Assembly: GCA_900557315.1 (NCBI GenBank)
Contig: USSI01000021.1
Coordinates: 1 to 12,886 of the forward strand
Length of the DNA: 12,886 nucleotides
DNA from: an uncultured Butyricicoccus sp.
Lineage (GTDB): Bacteria; Bacillota; Clostridia; Oscillospirales; Butyricicoccaceae
Reading direction: 5' to 3'
The position numbers and the translations under genes were made by a program. The notes below the pieces were generated by a model. That model did no database searches and had not been told where the DNA came from. It saw nothing but the letters and a program-made list of their open reading frames with translations. This document shows positions 1-6,621 of the stretch, piece after piece. Every line of letters starts with the position of its first letter. Position 1 is the first letter of the stretch.

Positions 1-803
1 TCGCGGCGCGCGAACTGACGGCTTACGCCTGCCGGGTGGACAAGAACCAGACCGCCGAATGGGGCCACATCTATCTGGACGACGCGACGGTGGACTATGC
101 GCACCTGCTGTGCGACCGCTGTCTGTACGGCGAGCCGCTCGCTTACATCCTGGGGGAGTGGGACTTTTACGGCCTGACCTTCCAGGTGGACAAATCCGTG
201 CTCATCCCGCGCGCGGACACCGAGCGCCTGTGCGAACTGGTCATCGAACAGGCGCGGCAGAAGGTATCGCCGCGCATCCTTGACCTGTGCTGCGGCTCGG
301 GCTGCATCGGCATTGCCGCGGCGCACGAGGTGGAGGACGCCCGCGTGACAGCGGTGGACGTTTCGGACGGCGCGCTTCGCGTCACGCGGGAGAACGCGCG
401 CCGCCTGGGCGTGCAGAGCCGCTTTGTGGCGCTCCGGGCGGATGTGCTCGAGGACCCGCCGGGCGGCATGGGGGAATACGACATTTTGGTGTCCAACCCG
501 CCCTATGTCACCCGCAGGGAGATGCAGGAGCTGGATAAAAGCGTTTCCGAGTTCGAGCCGCACGAGGCGCTGTACGGCGGCCCGGACGGGCTGGATTTTT
601 ACCGCGCGATCTGCGCAAAGTGGCGGACGCTGCTTGTGCCGGGCGGGGCGGCGCTGTTCGAGTGCGGCTGGAAGCAGGCGGCCGACGTCGCCGCCATCAT
701 GGAAGAGAACCATTTCACCGGCATCGGCATCACCGAGGACCTTTCCGGCGTGCCGCGCATTGTGTACGGCTGCCGCGCGGCGGCGGAGCAAGGCGACATA
801 TGA
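1..803 (+). CDS. prmC: Peptide chain release factor N5-glutamine methyltransferase (5' end missing)
   Basis: PrmC methylates the glutamine of the GGQ motif in release factors RF1 and RF2 using S-adenosylmethionine, in the cytoplasm. The reading frame is open from base 3 to the TGA at 801-803, so the gene enters from the left. A GTG at 36 could be read as a start, but the protein upstream of it (AARELTAYACR) continues the helical N-terminal domain typical of PrmC and no ribosome binding site precedes it. Visible motifs are GEPLAYILGEWDFYGL and LIPRADTE of the N-domain/linker, the SAM-binding motif LDLCCGSGCIGIA (about bases 279-317) and the catalytic NPPY (bases 495-506). Probably only the first 10-25 residues are missing. 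In many bacteria prmC follows prfA; that cannot be seen here. A terminator-like palindrome follows, so recA is probably a separate unit. Confidence 0.95.
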   Translation, partial: AARELTAYACRVDKNQTAEWGHIYLDDATVDYAHLLCDRCLYGEPLAYILGEWDFYGLTFQVDKSVLIPRADTERLCELVIEQARQKVSPRILDLCCGSGCIGIAAAHEVEDARVTAVDVSDGALRVTRENARRLGVQSRFVALRADVLEDPPGGMGEYDILVSNPPYVTRREMQELDKSVSEFEPHEALYGGPDGLDFYRAICAKWRTLLVPGGAALFECGWKQAADVAAIMEENHFTGIGITEDLSGVPRIVYGCRAAAEQGDI

Positions 804-821
804 GCGAAAAGACAGAAAAAT

Positions 822-873
822 AAAGCAGGAAAAACATCGAACAAATTTTCGATTTTTCTTGCTTTTATTTTTT
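822..873 (+). terminator. Probable intrinsic terminator of prmC, overlapping the recA operator/promoter
   Basis: An imperfect, mostly A/T stem: 822-827 pairs with 860-865, G828 with T859 as a wobble, 829-834 with 853-858, and TCGA 837-840 with TCGA 849-852, with a 2-nt CA bulge at 835-836. It is followed by TTTT-A-TTTTTT (863-873). The stem is AT-rich, so its strength is uncertain. It is placed as expected after prmC, and the recA -35 and LexA box lie inside it. Confidence 0.5.
838..851 (+). promoter_or_regulatory. LexA (DinR) box upstream of recA
   Basis: CGAACAAATTTTCG matches the Gram-positive LexA/DinR consensus CGAACRNRYGTTCG at 13 of 14 positions; the only mismatch is T for G at position 10. 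It sits 7 bp upstream of the predicted -35 of recA. LexA repression of recA, relieved by RecA-stimulated LexA self-cleavage after DNA damage, is well established in Firmicutes. The site is seen in the sequence; its activity here is inferred. Confidence 0.85.
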
Positions 874-887
874 GCCACTGGTATAAT
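859..887 (+). promoter_or_regulatory. recA promoter
   Basis: Perfect -10 TATAAT at 882-887, extended by TG at 879-880 (TGGTATAAT). A weak -35, TTGCTT, lies at 859-864 with a 17-bp spacer. The extended -10 would compensate for the poor -35. The start point is expected near 893-895, about 30 nt before the recA start. Confidence 0.8.
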
Positions 888-923
888 GGGAACAGGAATT
901 CACAAACTTGCAGGAGGCTACTC

Positions 924-2084
924 ATGGCAACCAAAAAACAGTTGGAACCGGTCGCGCCCGCGGCCGATAAAAAGAAGGCGCTCGAGGCCGCGCTCGGCCA
1001 GATCGAAAAGCAGTTCGGCAAAGGTTCGGTCATGCGCCTCGGCGAAAATGCCGGCATGAATGTGGACCATATCCCGACCGGCTCGATCGGGCTTGACCTT
1101 GCGCTGGGGATCGGCGGCCTGCCGCGCGGCCGTATTGTGGAGATTTACGGGCCGGAATCCTCCGGTAAGACAACGGTAGCCCTGCATTGTGTCGCGGAAG
1201 CGCAGAAGATGGGCGGCACTGCCGCCTTCATTGATGCGGAGCACGCGCTCGACCCGGTTTATGCCAAGGCGCTCGGCGTGGATATCGACAGCCTGCTGGT
1301 CTCCCAGCCGGACACCGGCGAGCAGGGACTGGACATTGCAGAGGCGCTCGTGCGCTCGGGCGCGATCGACATTGTGGTCATCGACTCGGTTGCCGCGCTC
1401 ACCCCGCGCGCGGAAATCGAGGGCGAGATGGGCGATTCGTTCGTCGGCCTGCACGCCCGCATGATGAGCCAGGCCATGCGTAAGCTGGCGGGTTCGATCT
1501 CCAAGTCCAACTGCGTGGCGATCTTCATCAACCAGCTGCGTGAGAAGGTCGGCGTGATCTACGGCAGCCCCGAGGTGACGACCGGCGGCCGCGCGCTCAA
1601 ATTCTATGCGTCCGTGCGTCTGGATGTGCGCCGCATGGAGCACCTGAAGAACGGCACGGAATTGATCGGCAGCCACACCCGCGTCAAGGTGGTCAAGAAT
1701 AAGGTAGCGCCCCCGTTCAAAGAGGCCGAGTTCGACATTATGTACGGCGAGGGCATTTCGCGCACGAGCGAGCTGGTCGATCTGGGCGTGAAATACGGCA
1801 TTGTGAACAAGTCGGGCGCATGGTTCTCGATGGGTGAAACCCGCCTCGGACAGGGCCGCGACGCTGCCAAGCAGTATTTCAAGGACCATCCGGATATCGC
1901 GGACGACGTACAGAAGCAGATCATGGAGAAGGTCGAGGAAGAGCGCCGCAAGGCGCATCAGGCGCCCGCTGTAAAGGCGGAGCCGGCGGCCGCGCCCGCA
2001 GCAAAGCCTGCCGCCCCCCGGTCGGGTTCCGCGCGCGTGGTTTCGATCGACGCGGACGATTTTGACGACCTCGACGAAGAATGA
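924..2084 (+). CDS. recA: Recombinase RecA
   Basis: RecA forms ATP-dependent filaments on single-stranded DNA, drives strand exchange in recombinational repair and stimulates LexA cleavage. The 386-residue protein has Walker A GPESSGKT at residues 76-83, the Walker B strand [12 protein letters not shown], the loop-1 region [20 protein letters not shown] and the loop-2 region [20 protein letters not shown], all close to the bacterial consensus. The ATG has a good AGGAGG at 912-917, 6 nt upstream. The C-terminus is somewhat extended: an Ala/Pro/Lys-rich linker (about residues 345-370) leads into an acidic tail ([11 protein letters not shown]). Such acidic tails modulate DNA binding in other RecA proteins. 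The gene is preceded by a LexA box and its stop overlaps the recX start (ATGA), so the two are co-transcribed and probably translationally coupled. Confidence 0.98.
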   Translation: MATKKQLEPVAPAADKKKALEAALGQIEKQFGKGSVMRLGENAGMNVDHIPTGSIGLDLALGIGGLPRGRIVEIYGPESSGKTTVALHCVAEAQKMGGTAAFIDAEHALDPVYAKALGVDIDSLLVSQPDTGEQGLDIAEALVRSGAIDIVVIDSVAALTPRAEIEGEMGDSFVGLHARMMSQAMRKLAGSISKSNCVAIFINQLREKVGVIYGSPEVTTGGRALKFYASVRLDVRRMEHLKNGTELIGSHTRVKVVKNKVAPPFKEAEFDIMYGEGISRTSELVDLGVKYGIVNKSGAWFSMGETRLGQGRDAAKQYFKDHPDIADDVQKQIMEKVEEERRKAHQAPAVKAEPAAAPAAKPAAPRSGSARVVSIDADDFDDLDEE

Positions 2085-2551
2085 GCGGGGATAAATACCG
2101 TGCGGCGCTCGATGCGGCGGCAAAGCAGCTGTCTTACCGTGCGCTGAGCGCAAAAATGCTGCGGGACAAGCTGCTGGACAAGGGCCACGACGAGGAAGCG
2201 GCGGACTACGCGCTCGCGTGGCTGGCCGAGCGCAGGCTGCTGGACGACGCGGCCTATGCGGAAAGCGTGGTGCGCAGCTGCGCGCGCAAGGGCTACGGCG
2301 CAATGCGCATCCGGCAGGAGCTCACCCGCCGCGGCGTGGACCGCGAGACGGCCGAGGCGGCGATGCAGGGCTTTTCGCCCGACCGGGCGCAGCTGTGCGC
2401 CCTGCTGGACAAGCGCCTGCGCGGGGATGTGTCCGACAGGAAGGAGATCGACAAGGCGGTCGCGTTTTTACAGCGGCGCGGGTTTTCCTGGGGGGATATC
2501 CGCGACGCGCTGGCCGAGTACGGGCGCAGCCTGCCTGAGGAATGGGAATGA
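2081..2551 (+). CDS. recX: Regulatory protein RecX
   Basis: RecX binds RecA filaments and modulates, usually inhibits, RecA activity. The 156-residue product is helical and charged, with the three-helix repeat layout of the family: a first module [19 protein letters not shown], then [21 protein letters not shown] and [20 protein letters not shown], and a C-terminal module with [16 protein letters not shown]. Length is normal for Firmicutes RecX. The start ATG (2081) overlaps the recA TGA by four bases. This places recX under the same LexA-controlled promoter and keeps the inhibitor proportional to RecA. I see no terminator directly after it, so the next gene may lie on the same transcript. 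Confidence 0.93.
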   Translation: MSGDKYRAALDAAAKQLSYRALSAKMLRDKLLDKGHDEEAADYALAWLAERRLLDDAAYAESVVRSCARKGYGAMRIRQELTRRGVDRETAEAAMQGFSPDRAQLCALLDKRLRGDVSDRKEIDKAVAFLQRRGFSWGDIRDALAEYGRSLPEEWE

Positions 2552-2621
2552 CCGCGCGATAGAAGCGCAATGCATAAAGGGCAAGCCAACAGGGGCGTGC
2601 CAACGAAAGGGGGAGGCCGGG

Positions 2622-3176
2622 ATGCGTTCCGTATGCCGCCGGCTCTGTGCCATGCTGCTGGTATCCATCGTTTTGCCCGGTGCGGCCCGCATTTTCGCCC
2701 CGCCACGTCCGACGCGGGTCTACACGGTGCAGGATATCTGGCCGGAGCAGGTAAAATGCCTTACGGTGCAAATCTTTAACGACTATCCGCACGTTTACAC
2801 CGACCCGGCGCTGATCGAGGAGGTGTACGGCCTGCTGGACGATATGACGTTCGTGGAGGACACGCGCGCCTCCTGCCCGCTCCCCTCGATTCTTCATGTG
2901 GTCTGGGAGGGGAACCGGTATTTCAAGCCGAACTACGGTCCGGCAAACGACAGCATCCACCTTGCGTTCAACTGGGATGAGCGTGTCTTTGACATTGGCC
3001 TGCCCATCGGGGAAATGGAGAGCGGCACGGCCTATATGCGCTTCGGCAAGGATGACAGCGCGCCCGGCAGCGCCATCGACCTGGTCCCGGCAGGCGGTGA
3101 CACGGCCGCGCTGATCGAGGCGCTTTCCGCCCTGAAGGATGCCAATGAAGACAAGAATATCTACCATGAGACATAG
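2622..3176 (+). CDS. Unrecognised exported or membrane-anchored protein
   Basis: 184 residues of unknown function. The start ATG at 2622 is chosen because a strong GGGGGAGG lies about 6 nt upstream and the protein then begins with a classic export signal: basic MRSVCRRLC, a hydrophobic stretch AMLLVSIVLPGAARIF, then a proline-rich polar segment (APPRPTRV). There is no lipobox cysteine, so it is either cleaved and secreted or anchored by the N-terminal helix. The mature part (residues about 30-184) looks globular and mixed alpha/beta, rich in acidic and aromatic residues, with two cysteines (VKC, ASC) that could form a disulfide. It lies 70 nt after recX with no visible terminator or promoter between, so it could be read with recA-recX, and it ends at a clear terminator. 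I do not recognise the family. Confidence 0.75.
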   Translation: MRSVCRRLCAMLLVSIVLPGAARIFAPPRPTRVYTVQDIWPEQVKCLTVQIFNDYPHVYTDPALIEEVYGLLDDMTFVEDTRASCPLPSILHVVWEGNRYFKPNYGPANDSIHLAFNWDERVFDIGLPIGEMESGTAYMRFGKDDSAPGSAIDLVPAGGDTAALIEALSALKDANEDKNIYHET

Positions 3177-3183
3177 ATCCGGA

Positions 3184-3213
3184 GCCTGCTGTGTAAAACG
3201 GCGGGCTTTTTCT
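3184..3213 (+). terminator. Intrinsic terminator after the unknown exported protein
   Basis: Stem GCCTGCTG (3184-3191) with CGGCGGGC (3199-3206), 8 bp including two G-U pairs, a 7-nt loop and a T-tract TTTTTC from 3207. It closes the recA-recX-hypothetical unit. Its tail is immediately followed by the pepF promoter. Confidence 0.8.
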
Positions 3214-3241
3214 TGCATATTTACCCGGCATGGGCTATCAT
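3213..3241 (+). promoter_or_regulatory. pepF promoter
   Basis: TTGCAT (3213-3218) and TATCAT (3236-3241) separated by 17 bp. An alternative -10, CATAAT, lies at 3239-3244. It begins at the end of the preceding terminator's T-tract, so pepF is probably an independent unit. Confidence 0.6.
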
Positions 3242-3280
3242 AATAGGGAACAGAAAATAGACCTGAAAGGAAGGATTTCC

Positions 3281-5080
3281 ATGCAGACAAGCAAAATCCC
3301 GGCGCGCGCCGACGTGCCGGCGCAGGACAAATGGGCCATCCACGACCTGTTCGCCACGGACGGGGACTGGCGGGCGGCGCTGGCGGATGCAAAGGGGTTT
3401 ATCCCGCGCGTCGCGGCGTACCGCGGCAGGCTGAGCGAGAGCGGCGAAACGCTGCTCGATTTTTTCCGCCTGGACGACGAGATTAGCCTCGCCTTTGACG
3501 CGCTCGTGCATTACGCCCAACGCAAAAGCGACGAGGACACCCGCGTCGCCGCGTATCAGGAGATGGTCAGCCAGGTGACCCGCCTCGCGGTCGAACTGCA
3601 GTCCACCGCAGCGTTTGAAACGCCCGAGCTGCTTGCAATCGACGACCAGACGCTCGACCGCTTCTATCAGCAGGCGCCTGCGCTGGAAAACTACCGGCTT
3701 TGCATTGACCGCGTGCGCCGCCGTAAGGAGCACGTGCTCTCGGACAAGGAAGAAGCGCTGCTCGCCGCGGCGGGCGAGATGTCGGCCAGCCCGGACGACA
3801 TTTATTCCATGCTCAATGACGCCGACCTCACCTTCCCGGACGCGGCGGACAAGGACGGGAATAAGCACCCGGTCACGCACGGCACTTATATCCCGCTCAT
3901 GCAGTCCTATGACCGCGTGCTGCGCAAGTCCGCGTTCGACTCGCTCTACTCGGTGTACGGCCAGTTCCGCAACACCGCCGCCGCGACGCTGTCCGCGCAG
4001 ATGAAGCAGCTGCTGTTCTTTGCGAACGCGCGCAAGTACCCCTCCACGCTCGCCGCCGCGCTGGACGGCACCGAGGTCCCGACCGGGATCTACCACAACC
4101 TGATTGACGCGGTACACCGTTCGTTTGCTCCCATGTACCGCTATGTCGGCCTGCGCCGCCGCCTGCTCGGGCTGGACGAACTGCACATGTACGACCTGTA
4201 CGTCCCCGTGGTCGAGGGCGTGGAGATGAAGTTCACCTTTGAAGAGGCCAAGGAGATTGCGCTGAAGGCGCTTGCGCCGCTCGGTGAGGATTACCTTGCC
4301 ATCCTGCGCGAGGGCTTCAAGAACGGCTGGATCGACGTGTACGAAAACGAGGGCAAGCGCTCGGGCGCGTACTCCGCAGGCGCGCGCGTGCACCCCTATG
4401 TGCTCTTAAACTTCAAGGGCACGCTGGACGACGTGTTTACGCTCGTGCACGAGATGGGCCACGCCATCCACTCCTACCTGTCCAACAAGACCCAGCCGAC
4501 CGCGTATCAGGACTATGTGATCTTTGTGGCCGAGGTCGCCTCGACCTGCAACGAAGCGCTGCTGATGGAGTACCTGCTGTCTGTCACAACCGACAAAAAG
4601 CAGCGCGCGTACCTCATCAACCACTTCCTGGAACAGTTCCGCGGCACGCTGTACCGCCAGACCATGTTCGCGGAATTTGAACTCACCGCCAACGAGATGA
4701 CCCAGCGCGGCGAGGGCACGACCGCGGAAGCGCTGTGCGCGCTGTACAAGCGGCTGAACGAACAGTATTTCGGCCCGGATATGGTCGTGGACGACGAGAT
4801 TGCGCTCGAGTGGGCGCGCATCCCGCATTTCTACTATGATTACTATGTTTACCAGTACGCGACCGGCTACGCTGCGGCGATTGCGCTGTCGCGCCGCATC
4901 CTGCGCGAGGGCGAGGGCGCGGTCAAGGACTATCTGGGCTTCCTGTCCGGCGGCTGCTCGGCCGACCCGATCACGCTGCTGCGCGGCGCGGGCGTGGATA
5001 TGGCAAGCCCCGCGCCCATCGAGGACGCAACCAAGCTGTTTGACGAGCTGATTGGCGAGATGGAGGCGCTGCTGGCGTAA
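3281..5080 (+). CDS. pepF: Oligoendopeptidase F (M3 zinc metallopeptidase)
   Basis: A cytoplasmic metallopeptidase that cuts short to medium peptides, probably in peptide turnover after uptake. The 599-residue length is typical of M3B PepF. The zinc site is plain: HEMGH at residues 390-394, within TLVHEMGHAIHSYLS, with the third ligand probably E418 in FVAEVASTCNE, the family's signature second block. An N-terminal helical domain (about residues 110-185) precedes the catalytic domain (about 200-590). Near the C-terminus YYDYYVYQYATGYAAAIAL is the substrate-binding Tyr-rich segment typical of PepF. I chose ATG 3281 because AAAGGAAGG lies just upstream; an in-frame ATG at 3230 lies within the promoter and is rejected. 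No signal peptide. No peptide transporter is adjacent. Confidence 0.96.
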   Translation: MQTSKIPARADVPAQDKWAIHDLFATDGDWRAALADAKGFIPRVAAYRGRLSESGETLLDFFRLDDEISLAFDALVHYAQRKSDEDTRVAAYQEMVSQVTRLAVELQSTAAFETPELLAIDDQTLDRFYQQAPALENYRLCIDRVRRRKEHVLSDKEEALLAAAGEMSASPDDIYSMLNDADLTFPDAADKDGNKHPVTHGTYIPLMQSYDRVLRKSAFDSLYSVYGQFRNTAAATLSAQMKQLLFFANARKYPSTLAAALDGTEVPTGIYHNLIDAVHRSFAPMYRYVGLRRRLLGLDELHMYDLYVPVVEGVEMKFTFEEAKEIALKALAPLGEDYLAILREGFKNGWIDVYENEGKRSGAYSAGARVHPYVLLNFKGTLDDVFTLVHEMGHAIHSYLSNKTQPTAYQDYVIFVAEVASTCNEALLMEYLLSVTTDKKQRAYLINHFLEQFRGTLYRQTMFAEFELTANEMTQRGEGTTAEALCALYKRLNEQYFGPDMVVDDEIALEWARIPHFYYDYYVYQYATGYAAAIALSRRILREGEGAVKDYLGFLSGGCSADPITLLRGAGVDMASPAPIEDATKLFDELIGEMEALLA

Positions 5081-5093
5081 TGTCCCGTCCCTC

Positions 5094-5123
5094 TTGCGCG
5101 GCGGTGGGTTCCCCCGCTATAAT
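5094..5123 (+). promoter_or_regulatory. Promoter of the dihydrouridine synthase gene
   Basis: Perfect -10 TATAAT at 5118-5123 and a partial -35 TTGCGC at 5094-5099, with an 18-bp spacer. It lies in the 75-nt gap after pepF, in which no terminator is evident, so read-through from pepF is also possible. Confidence 0.65.
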
Positions 5124-5155
5124 GGACAGCAAAACCACAGGAACGAGGTTTCCCC

Positions 5156-6124
5156 ATGCGTTACTATTTCGCCCCCATGGAGGGCGTGACCGGCGCGGTC
5201 TACCGCCGCACGCATCATGAATATTTCCCGGGGATAGACAAATACTTCATGCCCTTTATCACCCCGACCACAAATGAACGCCTGACCCCGCGCCAGAAGC
5301 GCGACGTCGCGCCCGAAGCAAACCAGGGCGTGCCGGCGGTGCCGCAGCTGCTGACCAGGACCGCCGCGGATTTTATCTGGGCGGCGAACGCGCTGTTTGA
5401 TCTGGGCTACAGCGAGGTCAACCTCAACTTGGGCTGCCCCTCCGGCACGGTGACCGCGAAGGGCAAGGGCGCGGGCTTTCTGGGCGACCCGGACGGGCTG
5501 GACCGCTTTCTGGACGCGGTGTTCTCCGCGTGCCGGGGCGCGGTTTCGGTCAAGACCCGGCTGGGGATGCGTGACCCGGCGGAGTTCAGCCGCCTGCTGG
5601 AGATTTACAACCGCTATCCCATCGCAGAACTGACCATCCACCCGCGCGTGCGGCAGGATTTCTACAAGGGCAGGGTGCGCGAAGCGGATTTCGCCGCGGC
5701 GCTGCCGCAGTGCCGTATGCCGGTGTGCTATAACGGCGATGTGGTGAGCGAGGCGGACGCGGCAGCGGTCGGGGCGCGCTATCCCGCCGTGCAGGCCATC
5801 ATGGTCGGGCGCGGGCTGATCGCCGACCCGTCGCTTGTCACCCGGCTGACGGGCGGCGCGCGGGCGGATAAAAAGACGCTGGAAGCCTTCCACAACGCGC
5901 TGTACGAACGCTACTGCGAGGCCTTCGGCGACCGCCGCATTGCCATGCTGCGCATGAAGGAAATCTGGTTCTACCATCTGAACCTGTTTGCGGACAGCGA
6001 AAAGCACGGCAAGGCGCTCAAAAAATCCCGTACCGCAGACGAATACGAGCGTGCCGCGGCCGCGGTCTTCCGTGACCTCGACCTGCTCGCGGGCGCCGTA
6101 CCCGCGTGGTTCCGCCCGGCGTGA
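5156..6124 (+). CDS. tRNA-dihydrouridine synthase (Dus family)
   Basis: FMN-dependent enzyme that reduces uridine to dihydrouridine in the D-loop of tRNA, using NADPH. The 322-residue protein is a TIM barrel: APMEGVT at the N-terminus (residues 6-12, FMN pocket), the active-site block LNLGCPSGTVTAKGKGAGFL with catalytic C94, VKTRLG with K133, the histidine of TIHPR (H162), YNGD (192-195) and the phosphate-binding MVGRGLIADP near residue 217. A C-terminal helical domain follows (about 240-315). Start ATG is supported by GAGG at 5145-5148. The subgroup is not settled: the insert DKYFMPFITPTTNERLTPRQ resembles Dus proteins common in Clostridia, but I would not assign DusA, B or C. It has its own promoter and ends at a strong terminator. 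Confidence 0.94.
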   Translation: MRYYFAPMEGVTGAVYRRTHHEYFPGIDKYFMPFITPTTNERLTPRQKRDVAPEANQGVPAVPQLLTRTAADFIWAANALFDLGYSEVNLNLGCPSGTVTAKGKGAGFLGDPDGLDRFLDAVFSACRGAVSVKTRLGMRDPAEFSRLLEIYNRYPIAELTIHPRVRQDFYKGRVREADFAAALPQCRMPVCYNGDVVSEADAAAVGARYPAVQAIMVGRGLIADPSLVTRLTGGARADKKTLEAFHNALYERYCEAFGDRRIAMLRMKEIWFYHLNLFADSEKHGKALKKSRTADEYERAAAAVFRDLDLLAGAVPAWFRPA

Positions 6125-6135
6125 AACAGGAGAGG

Positions 6136-6170
6136 AAAAGGCTTCGGAACATGGATTCCGAAGCCTTTTT
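6136..6170. terminator. Strong bidirectional intrinsic terminator between convergent genes
   Basis: Perfect 14-bp stem, 6136-6149 with 6156-6169, and a 6-nt loop. It has a T-run on the + strand (6166-6170) and TTTT on the - strand, as stem A6136-A6139 reads out. It ends the Dus gene from the left and can serve the small membrane protein gene from the right. Confidence 0.9.
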
Positions 6171-6243
6171 GTGTGGTTGAATAAAACGATTCGGTTATTT
6201 GCAGGGGCGCGCAATACGCACAAAAAGGCCGCTGCACAAAGCC

Positions 6244-6468
6244 TCAAATCATCCGCGACAGCGGAATCACCTCATGCGCACATCGTACGCGGCGGCGGCC
6301 TACCCGCCGCCGGGCAAGTCCCTGCCCCGCCAGGAACAGCCCCGCCGCGCAGGCCAGCCCTGCCGCCAGCCCTGCGACCGATACCGCGCCCATGTCGGAC
6401 GCACATGCGAGCAGGAACAGCACCAGCGCCCCTGCCGCCTGCATCAGCTTACCCAATCTTTTTTGCAT
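6244..6468 (-). CDS. Small two-helix membrane protein, unknown function
   Basis: 74 residues. The start codon (6468, reading leftward) is chosen because GGAGGGG lies 7 nt upstream at 6476-6482; longer in-frame extensions have no ribosome binding site and cross a promoter-like stretch and the neighbouring gene's terminator. The product starts with a basic amphipathic segment (MQKRLGKLMQ). Two hydrophobic helices follow (AAGALVLFLLACAS, about 11-25, and GAVSVAGLAAGLACAAGLFLAG, about 27-48). It ends in a highly basic cytoplasmic tail (ARRRVGRRRVRCAHE). By the positive-inside rule both ends would be cytoplasmic. It lies downstream of the penicillin-binding protein gene on the same strand, but a good terminator lies between, so it is a separate unit. 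No family is recognised. Confidence 0.6.
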   Translation of the reverse strand: MQKRLGKLMQAAGALVLFLLACASDMGAVSVAGLAAGLACAAGLFLAGQGLARRRVGRRRVRCAHEVIPLSRMI

Positions 6469-6495
6469 GGATGAACCCCTCCGTTTCTGGTTTTG

Positions 6496-6509
6496 ATACT
6501 GCCAGTATA
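6496..6509 (-). promoter_or_regulatory. Possible promoter -10 of the small membrane protein gene, within a palindrome
   Basis: On the - strand TATACT (6509-6504) is a 5/6 match to the -10 consensus, 36 nt before the start codon. It overlaps a perfect palindrome with 6-bp arms ATACTG and CAGTAT around one central base (6496-6508). No good -35 is visible at 16-18 bp (only a T-rich run), so either activation or weak constitutive use is possible. Confidence 0.4.
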
Positions 6510-6562
6510 CCCGGATGGCTGTCCCAAAAAACGGACTTCCCCATGCAGTCGGCCTCATATGC

Positions 6563-6600
6563 AAAAAAAGAACCATCCGCAAGCCTGTGGATGGTTCTTT
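6563..6600 (-). terminator. Intrinsic terminator of the cell-wall operon
   Basis: On the - strand AAAGAACCATCC (6600-6589), a 10-nt loop, GGATGGTTCTTT (6578-6567), then further T residues to 6563, giving a run of seven Ts. This is a perfect 12-bp stem starting 21 nt after the stop codon of the penicillin-binding protein gene. Confidence 0.92.
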
Positions 6601-6621
6601 GCAAAACGGTTTTGGCCTGTC

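Noticed and set aside
36..38. GTG as the start codon of prmC
   Set aside because: The frame is open to the left edge, the upstream residues fit the PrmC N-terminal domain and there is no ribosome binding site before it.
918..2303. 461-codon - strand open frame opposite recA
   Set aside because: Antisense shadow of recA and recX, of low-complexity composition and without a promoter or ribosome binding site.
3221..4393. 390-codon - strand open frame opposite pepF
   Set aside because: Shadow of the real M3 peptidase frame. Similar shadows at 5117-6247 (-) and 10998-11879 (-) were rejected for the same reason.
6206..6240. Possible additional terminator on the - strand after the small membrane protein gene (GGC/GCC with TTTTT)
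   Set aside because: The stem is only about 4 bp; the perfect hairpin at 6136-6170 is a far better candidate.
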